A stretch of DNA of 64,000 bases from Nocardioides szechwanensis (GTDB taxonomy: Bacteria; Actinomycetota; Actinomycetes; Propionibacteriales; Nocardioidaceae). The notes under the pieces were generated by a model that saw only the letters and a list, made by a program, of their open reading frames with translations, made no database searches and had not been told where the DNA came from. Location of the stretch: contig NZ_FNIC01000004.1 in NCBI RefSeq assembly GCF_900103935.1, positions 124,001 through 188,000 on the forward strand, read 5' to 3'. Made by a program: the position numbers and the translations under genes. Numbering within the stretch: position 1 is the first letter of the stretch; every line of letters starts with the position of its first letter. Positions 58,835 to 64,000 of the stretch are shown here, piece by piece.

Positions 58835-59710
58835 CTCCGCGACCGCCTTGCGCACGGCCTCGGCGTAGGTCTCGGGCTCGCCCGGCACCAGCTCGAGGAT
58901 CGAGTCGTCGGTGACGACCACCTCGGTGCCCATGGAGTCGATCAGGTTGCGGCCGGTGGTCACGTCGACGTTGGTGACGAACGAGATCCAGTAGGACGAG
59001 AGCTTCGGCGTCAGCACCGGCACCTTGACCACGGCGACCCGTCGCCCGTTCATGATCTCGGAGGCCTGCTGGAGCATCTCGATGTAGGTGAGCCGGTCGG
59101 CGCCGCCGATCTCGAAGACCCGGCCCAGCGCCTCCTCGCGGCCGATCACGCCGCCGAGGTAGCGCACGACGTCGGTGATCGAGATCGGCTGGGTGCGGGT
59201 GGCAGCCCACTTGGGCACGACCATCGCGGGGAGGTTCTTCACCAGCTGGCGCGTCATCTCCCACGAGATCCCGCCGGCGCCGACGACGATCGCGGCGCGC
59301 AGCACCGTCACCGGCACGCCCGCCTCGCCCAGCAGCGTCTCGACCTCGCGCCGCGAGCGCAGGTGCGCCGACAGGTCGTCGTCATCGGCACCCAGGCCGC
59401 CGAGGTAGACGATCTGCTGCACGCCGGCGTCGGCGGCCGCCTTGCCGAACGCGGTGGCCGCGGCGGCGTCCTTGGCCTCGAAGTCGTCGTCGTCCAGCGA
59501 GTGCACGAGGTAGACCGCGACCTCGACGCCGGACAGCGCCGCCTTCAGCGACTCGGGGTCGTGCACGTCTCCGCCGACCGCCTCGCCCGGACCGTCGTAC
59601 TTCTCGGGACGGCGGGTCATGGCGCGCACCGTGTGTCCCTGCTCGACGAGCTCCGGCACGAGGCGGCGGCCCACGAAGCCCGTGGCTCCGGTGACGAGGA
59701 CGGTGGTCAT
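58811..59710 (-). CDS. NAD(P)H-binding protein (NmrA/complex I-assembly-like SDR)
   Basis: 299 residues from the ATG at 59710; a GTG two codons earlier is possible. A Rossmann GxxGxxG opens as VLVTGATGFVGRRLVPEL, and the AVYLVHSLDDDDFEAKDAAAATAFGKAAADAGV region and an ALGRVFEIGGADRLTYIEML segment match the NAD(P)H-binding short-chain dehydrogenase/epimerase families that act on saccharides or as redox sensors. The catalytic YxxxK is not clearly in place, so activity is uncertain. Its 3' end is antisense to the CPBP gene by 24 bases. Confidence 0.8.
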   Translation of the reverse strand: MTTVLVTGATGFVGRRLVPELVEQGHTVRAMTRRPEKYDGPGEAVGGDVHDPESLKAALSGVEVAVYLVHSLDDDDFEAKDAAAATAFGKAAADAGVQQIVYLGGLGADDDDLSAHLRSRREVETLLGEAGVPVTVLRAAIVVGAGGISWEMTRQLVKNLPAMVVPKWAATRTQPISITDVVRYLGGVIGREEALGRVFEIGGADRLTYIEMLQQASEIMNGRRVAVVKVPVLTPKLSSYWISFVTNVDVTTGRNLIDSMGTEVVVTDDSILELVPGEPETYAEAVRKAVAESGPKKKR

Positions 59711-59716
59711 GCTCAC

Positions 59717-59929
59717 ACCCTAGGCAGGCCCTCCAGAAGGCTCAGCAATTCACGTCCTTCCGGTCCGGTGCCCTACTCTTTACCCAGCAGCTCGTCCAGT
59801 CTTGCCTCGAGCTCCTGCGCGGAACGGATTCACGTCTCGCCTGCGCCCCTCCCTCGTGAGGCACCGCTTCTTCTCCCGCCGCCGGCGGGACAGCTTGGTG
59901 AGACACACCAACGTAAGTGACTCCTTCCT
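59717..59929 (+). other. Long 5' leader of the RhlE-like helicase
   Basis: A 213-base region with pyrimidine-rich tracts and several hairpins: cccgcc-gcc-ggcggg (59875-59889) and the longer gtctcgcc...ggtgagac pairing (59834-59841 with 59898-59905). It may be structured RNA controlling the helicase (attenuation or cold response). No promoter is certain. This is the longest gap on this strand without a gene in this part of the window. Confidence 0.35.
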
Positions 59930-61399
59930 GTGAACTCTGTTCCTACCGCCACGTCCTTTTCTGACCTGGGCGTCCCCGCCGAGCTGGTCGCCATCCTGAC
60001 CAGCAACGGCATCACCGTCCCGACCCCGATCCAGGCCGCCACGCTGCCCGACTCGCTCGCCGGCCGGGACGTCCTCGGCCGCGGCCGCACCGGCTCCGGC
60101 AAGACCTACGCCTTCCTGCTCCCGATGATCGCCCGGCTCACCGACAGCGGCCGCCGCGCGGCGCCCAAGTCGCCCCGCGCACTGATCCTCGCGCCGACCC
60201 GCGAGCTCGTCGGCCAGATCCACCAGGCCCTCCAGCCGCTCGCACAGGCCGCCGGCTTCACCACGATGACCGTCTTCGGCGGCGTCGGCCAGAACCCGCA
60301 GGTCCAGTCGTTCCGCAAGGGCGTCGACATCGTCGTCGCCTGCCCGGGCCGCCTCGAGGACCTCATGCAGCAGGGCCACTGCGAGCTCGGCTCCATCGAG
60401 GTCACCGTGCTCGACGAGGCCGACCACATGGCCGACCTCGGGTTCCTGCCCTCCGTGCGCCGGATCATGGACAAGACCCCGCAGTCGGGCCAGCGCCTGC
60501 TCTTCTCGGCCACGCTCGACAAGGCGATCGACGTCCTCGTCAAGCGCTTCCTGCACAGCCCGCGGGTCCACGAGGCCGACTCGGCGCAGTCGCCGATCTC
60601 GACCATGGACCACCACGTGCTGCACGTCGCCCGCGAGAACCGGATCTCCGTCCTGGTCGACCTGACCAGCGCGCCGGGCCGCACCGTCGTCTTCACCCGC
60701 ACCAAGCACGGCGCCAAGGCGCTCGCCCGCCAGCTCAACAAGTCGGGCGTCCCGTCGGTCGACCTGCACGGCAACCTCAGCCAGAACGCGCGCACGCGCA
60801 ACATGGAGATGTTCCACTCCGGCAAGGCCACGACCCTGGTCGCGACCGACATCGCCGCGCGCGGCATCCACGTCGACGACGTGGCCCTCGTCGTGCACGC
60901 CGACCCGCCCATGGAGCACAAGGCCTACCTGCACCGCTCGGGCCGCACGGCGCGCGCCGGTGCCGCTGGCACGGTCATCACGTTGATGACCGACGACCAG
61001 GTACGCGACGTACGCCAGCTGACCCGCGCGGCCGGCATCAAGCCGACCACCACGCGCATCGACAACGCGTCGCACCCGATGCTCGCCACCCTCGCCCCCG
61101 GTGCCCGCACCGTGGTCGTCGGCGGCATCGAGCTCGACCGTCCCGAGGGCACCTCGCGTCCCTCCGGTGGCGGTGGCGGCGGTGGCCGACGCTCCGGTGG
61201 CGGTGGCCGCTCCGGTGGTCAGTCCTCCGGCGGCGGTCGCAACCGCGGCCGCGGCGGCTCGGGCTCCGGCTCGGCCAAGGCCGCGCCCAAGGCGGCCGCC
61301 AAGTCCGGCGGTCGCTCCGGCGGCGGGCGCTCGCGCGGTGCTACCTCGACCTCGTCGGGCGGCAGCCACAGCGCGGCGTCGTTCAGCGGTCGTCGCTGA
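59930..61399 (+). CDS. rhlE: DEAD-box RNA helicase, RhlE-like
   Basis: 489 residues. Starts at the GTG at 59930. Core motifs are complete: Q motif (SFSDLGV...TPIQAATLP), Walker A GRTGSGKT, PTREL, DEADHMADLG, SAT (FSATLD), TDIAARGIH and HRSGRTARAG. After residue 395 a roughly 90-residue Gly/Ser/Arg-rich, low-complexity tail (RGG/SGG boxes) is predicted to bind RNA. RhlE-type helicases work in rRNA processing and mRNA decay. A 213-base leader precedes it. Ends in a bidirectional hairpin. Confidence 0.93.
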   Translation: MNSVPTATSFSDLGVPAELVAILTSNGITVPTPIQAATLPDSLAGRDVLGRGRTGSGKTYAFLLPMIARLTDSGRRAAPKSPRALILAPTRELVGQIHQALQPLAQAAGFTTMTVFGGVGQNPQVQSFRKGVDIVVACPGRLEDLMQQGHCELGSIEVTVLDEADHMADLGFLPSVRRIMDKTPQSGQRLLFSATLDKAIDVLVKRFLHSPRVHEADSAQSPISTMDHHVLHVARENRISVLVDLTSAPGRTVVFTRTKHGAKALARQLNKSGVPSVDLHGNLSQNARTRNMEMFHSGKATTLVATDIAARGIHVDDVALVVHADPPMEHKAYLHRSGRTARAGAAGTVITLMTDDQVRDVRQLTRAAGIKPTTTRIDNASHPMLATLAPGARTVVVGGIELDRPEGTSRPSGGGGGGGRRSGGGGRSGGQSSGGGRNRGRGGSGSGSAKAAPKAAAKSGGRSGGGRSRGATSTSSGGSHSAASFSGRR

Positions 61400-61406
61400 C
61401 CGCTCC

Positions 61407-61458
61407 CAGACTCAACGCCCGTCACCTGCTCTCGCCAGCAGGAGGCGGGCGTTGTCTG
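61407..61458. terminator. Bidirectional terminator between helicase and MerR
   Basis: caacgcccg (61413-61421) pairs with cgggcgttg (61446-61454); an inner cctgct/agcagg stem (61425-61430 with 61437-61442) and flanking cagac/gtctg pairs extend it. Probable terminator for both convergent genes. Confidence 0.6.
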
Positions 61459-61476
61459 TATGGCGCGGCCGGCGCG

Positions 61477-62217
61477 CTAGTCGCGCCCAGCGGCCTTGCG
61501 CTGGATGTTCTCGCGCTTGGTCTCGTCCATGCCGGCCTCGTAGGCCGACACCAGGCTCGCGATCGACAGCGGCTTGAGCCGCTCGACCACGGCCTGCACG
61601 GTCTCGGGGGAGGCCCCGGACTCCAGGTAGACCGGCCACACCATCCGGCGGAACACGTCGTACAGCTCGTGGGCGATCTCGCGGCCGTGACGGCGGTAGA
61701 TCTCGCCGGCAGCGCGGGCGGCCTCGAGCGGGTAGCCCAGGTCGAGCACGTCGAGGCCCACCGTGAGCTGTGACAGCGCCACCTCGTAGGTGCGCCTGCC
61801 GACGGGGACCGCGATGCCCATCGCGTCCAGGACCTCCAGGTCCTCCTCGGTGAACCTGCGGTCGCAGCGCTGCTCGAGCTCGGCCAGGGACAGCTGCACC
61901 GGTCGGTCGGCCTGCCAGGGGGCGAGCATCGAGCGGCGCAGCGCGATGTCCTCGGGGCTGGCGGCGTCGGGGATGCCCGCGACGTAGCGCTCGATCGCGG
62001 AGAGCGTGAAGCCGTGGCTCTGGAGCTCGCGGACCAGCTCGAGCCTGGCCACGTGGTCGGGCGTGTAGTAGCCGGAGCGACCTCGTCGGATGGGGGGCGG
62101 GACCAGGCCCTTGGTCGTGTAGAAGCGCACGTTGCGCACGCTCATGCCCACCCGGTTGGTCAGCTCCTCGAGGGTGAGGAGGCCGTCGGTGCCCGTGTTG
62201 CTCACAGCGCTGGTCAC
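61477..62217 (-). CDS. MerR-family regulator of the fatty-acid genes
   Basis: 246 residues from the GTG at 62217, with ggagggaggg upstream; longer frames are antisense to the thiolase. MerR HTH: LTLEELTNRVGMSVRNVRFYTTKGLVPPPIRRGRSGYYTPDHVARLELVRELQSHGFTLSAI. The C-terminal half is a longer effector-binding region, so it is not a small metal sensor. It is divergent from the thiolase and a fadB-like gene. The dyads at 62268-62287 are its likely operators. It may sense an acyl-CoA; that is inference from neighbours. Confidence 0.88.
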   Translation of the reverse strand: MTSAVSNTGTDGLLTLEELTNRVGMSVRNVRFYTTKGLVPPPIRRGRSGYYTPDHVARLELVRELQSHGFTLSAIERYVAGIPDAASPEDIALRRSMLAPWQADRPVQLSLAELEQRCDRRFTEEDLEVLDAMGIAVPVGRRTYEVALSQLTVGLDVLDLGYPLEAARAAGEIYRRHGREIAHELYDVFRRMVWPVYLESGASPETVQAVVERLKPLSIASLVSAYEAGMDETKRENIQRKAAGRD

Positions 62218-62267
62218 GTGCCCTCCCTCCCGAGGTGAGTCAGGCCACATCCTGACCGGTCTTTCGA

Positions 62268-62287
62268 TACTGACAGTAATGATGTCA
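62268..62287. promoter_or_regulatory. Candidate MerR operators
   Basis: tactg-a-cagta (62268-62278) is a perfect dyad, and tgaca-N7-tgtca (62271-62287) overlaps it, in a relatively AT-rich stretch between the divergent MerR and thiolase genes. Confidence 0.45.
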
Positions 62288-62340
62288 CAATCACCAGGTC
62301 TCTTTCGCAACACCCAGAACCACTTACACCGAGGACGGTC

Positions 62341-63552
62341 ATGGCAGAAGCATTCGTGTACGACCACATCCGTACGCCGCGCGGCAGGGGCAAGGCCAAC
62401 GGCTCCCTGCACGAGGTCAAGCCCGTCGACCTCGCCGTCGGGCTGATCCAGGCGGTCCAGGACCGCAACCCCTCGCTCGACCCCAACCGCATCGACGACG
62501 TCGTACTGGGTGTCGTGTCCCCGATCGGCGACCAGGGCGGCGACATCGCCAAGACCGCGGCGCTCGCCGCCGGCCTGCCCGACACCGTGGCCGGCGTCCA
62601 GCTCAACCGCTTCTGCGCCTCCGGTCTCGAGGCCGTCAACCAGGCCGCCTCCCGGGTGCGCGGCGGCTTCGAGGACCTGATCCTCGCCGGTGGCGTCGAG
62701 TCGATGAGCCGCGTGCCCATGGGCTCCGACGGTGGCGCGTGGGCCTCCGACCCCGCCACCGCCTTCAAGGCCGGCTTCGTGCCGCAGGGCATCGGCGCCG
62801 ACCTGATCGCCACGATCGAGGGCTGGTCGCGTGAGGACGTCGACGCGTTCGCCGCCGAGTCTCACCACCGTGCCGCGAAGGCCTGGGCCAACGGCTACTT
62901 CTCCGACGCCGTCATCCCGGTCCGCGACATCAACGGCCTGGCCGTGCTCGAGCACGACGAGACGATCCGCCCCGACACCAGCGTCGAGGGCCTGGCCGGC
63001 CTCAAGCCGAGCTTCGCCGGGATCGGCGCCGACGCCGGCTTCGACGACGTGGCGCTCGAGAAGTACCACTGGATCGAGAAGATCAACCACGTCCACCACG
63101 CCGGCAACTCGTCGGGCATCGTCGACGGCGCCGCGCTGATGGCGATCGGCTCCGAGCAGGTCGGCACCGACCTGGGCCTGACCCCTCGGGCGCGGATCAT
63201 CGCCACCGCCGTCTCCGGCGCCGACCCGGTCATCATGCTCACCGGCCCCGCCCCGGCGGCCCGCAAGGCGCTGGCCAAGGCCGGCCTCAGCGTCGAGGAC
63301 ATCGACCTGTTCGAGATCAACGAGGCGTTCGCCGCGGTGGCGATGCGCTTCATGCGCGACATGGGCATCAACGACGAGATCACCAACGTCAACGGCGGCG
63401 CGATCGCGATGGGCCACCCGCTCGGCGCGACCGGCGCGATGATCCTCGGCACGCTCATCGACGAGCTCCAGCGCCGGGACCTGCGCCGCGGCCTCGCCAC
63501 GCTCTGCGTCGGCGGCGGCATGGGCATCGCCACCATCGTCGAGCTCGTCTGA
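62341..63552 (+). CDS. fadA: Acetyl-CoA acyltransferase / thiolase
   Basis: 403 residues. Thiolase catalytic residues: nucleophilic Cys92 in LNRFCASG, the His in [15 protein letters not shown] and the second Cys in [13 protein letters not shown]. The N-terminus runs directly into the fold ([19 protein letters not shown]), with no targeting sequence. It thiolytically cleaves 3-ketoacyl-CoA during beta-oxidation (or acts in the reverse, condensing direction). It is followed 45 bases later by a FadB-like gene, so the two would form the trifunctional-type fatty acid oxidation complex. The ATG is preceded by gaggacggtc. Confidence 0.95.
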   Translation: MAEAFVYDHIRTPRGRGKANGSLHEVKPVDLAVGLIQAVQDRNPSLDPNRIDDVVLGVVSPIGDQGGDIAKTAALAAGLPDTVAGVQLNRFCASGLEAVNQAASRVRGGFEDLILAGGVESMSRVPMGSDGGAWASDPATAFKAGFVPQGIGADLIATIEGWSREDVDAFAAESHHRAAKAWANGYFSDAVIPVRDINGLAVLEHDETIRPDTSVEGLAGLKPSFAGIGADAGFDDVALEKYHWIEKINHVHHAGNSSGIVDGAALMAIGSEQVGTDLGLTPRARIIATAVSGADPVIMLTGPAPAARKALAKAGLSVEDIDLFEINEAFAAVAMRFMRDMGINDEITNVNGGAIAMGHPLGATGAMILGTLIDELQRRDLRRGLATLCVGGGMGIATIVELV

Positions 63553-63596
63553 GCCTCCACCACCTCACTCTCGAACTTCCAGCGAAGGACACCGAC

Positions 63597-64000
63597 TTGA
63601 GCACCACGACCGAGACTGCTGTGCACTACGAGCGCGATGCCGACGGCATCGTGACGCTGACCCTCGACGACCCGTCGTCGAGCGCCAACACCATGAACGA
63701 GCTCTACATCTCCTCGATGAAGACCGCCGTCGACCGCCTGTACGACGAGGTGGACGACGTCACGGGCGTGGTCGTCGCCAGCGCGAAGAAGACCTTCTTC
63801 GCCGGCGGCAACCTGAAGTCCATGGTCCAGGCGACCAAGGACGACGCCGCGTCGGTCTTCGAGCTCGCCGAGAACGTGAAGGCCGGCCTGCGCCGCCTGG
63901 AGAAGTTCCCCCGCCCCGTCGTCGCCGCCATCAACGGCGCCGCGCTGGGTGGCGGCTTCGAGATCGCGCTCGCCACCAACCACCGCATCGTCGTCGACGA
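63597..64000 (+). CDS. fadB: 3-hydroxyacyl-CoA dehydrogenase/enoyl-CoA hydratase, N-terminus (partial)
   Basis: First 134 codons of a gene that leaves the window. Starts with TTG at 63597 ([19 protein letters not shown]), with gaaggac upstream. The visible part is the enoyl-CoA hydratase domain: [16 protein letters not shown], the [12 protein letters not shown] oxyanion loop and [14 protein letters not shown] with the second crotonase motif. In FadB-type proteins a hydroxyacyl-CoA dehydrogenase domain follows, but it is outside the window, so it could also be a plain enoyl-CoA hydratase. Cotranscribed with fadA by position. Confidence 0.85.
   Translation, partial: MSTTTETAVHYERDADGIVTLTLDDPSSSANTMNELYISSMKTAVDRLYDEVDDVTGVVVASAKKTFFAGGNLKSMVQATKDDAASVFELAENVKAGLRRLEKFPRPVVAAINGAALGGGFEIALATNHRIVVD

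Overview
The window is a contiguous piece of a very GC-rich actinobacterial chromosome. Dense high-GC3 coding, GTG and TTG starts, many ATGA overlaps, a DUF222/HNH endonuclease, GAF-ANTAR proteins, a MerR/PadR/LuxR/ECF-rich regulatory set and a cluster matching Mycobacterium tuberculosis Rv2249c-Rv2252 all point to Actinomycetes; the overall gene style is most like Nocardioides (Nocardioidaceae). That genus is an inference, not a measurement. I see about 60 genes, one of them frameshifted, and no rRNA, tRNA, CRISPR array, insertion sequence or prophage. No stretch above 300 bases lacks a gene.

Layout. 0-5.3 kb: a secreted GH16-like protein, an unknown protein, a luciferase-like flavin oxidoreductase, a two-domain acetyltransferase, YceI and a 48-residue microprotein. 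5.5-9.6 kb: an exact 22-bp palindrome, a 90-residue protein, glmS and a DbpA-type RNA helicase. 9.6-11.1 kb: a thioredoxin-reductase-like flavoprotein divergent from a MerR regulator with a well-formed MerR-type promoter. 11.1-25 kb: an SGNH esterase, a lipoprotein-anchored class B PBP, a large AAA-LuxR regulator, an M4 metalloprotease, succinate-semialdehyde dehydrogenase, an MFS exporter, a nucleoside phosphorylase and a second LuxR regulator. 25.3-32 kb: an ECF sigma factor with a SnoaL-like tail and its DinB-like partner, then glpD-tetR divergent from an alkyl-DHAP-synthase-like flavoprotein and a lipid kinase.

32-37.9 kb is a stress/regulation block: an HTH protein, two GAF-ANTAR proteins, a hemolysin-III protein, a SigK-like ECF factor, pirin and a GH1 beta-glucosidase. 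37.9-44.9 kb is the least familiar locus: five tightly packed genes (GT2, GT2, sulfotransferase-like, GT2, GT2) in which the first and last are paralogues sharing an uncharacterised N-terminal domain; a UDP-sugar 6-dehydrogenase lies 2.4 kb beyond. My hypothesis is an acidic surface glycan. 45-50 kb holds DUF222/HNH, GNAT, Ugd and a frameshifted PatB/MalY lyase. 50-64 kb is largely lipid and amino-acid metabolism: PadR-FadH, an amino-acid ABC importer, a CaiB CoA-transferase, a flavin monooxygenase, CsbD, a CPBP protease, an NAD(P)-binding protein, an RhlE-like helicase, and a MerR regulator divergent from a thiolase and the start of a FadB-like protein.

Regulatory signals are unusually readable. 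At least nine genes have a TANNNT hexamer 6-7 bases before the start codon, so they are probably leaderless. In two of them the TAG stop codon of the upstream gene forms the first three bases of that hexamer. Several dyads overlap start codons or sit between convergent genes.
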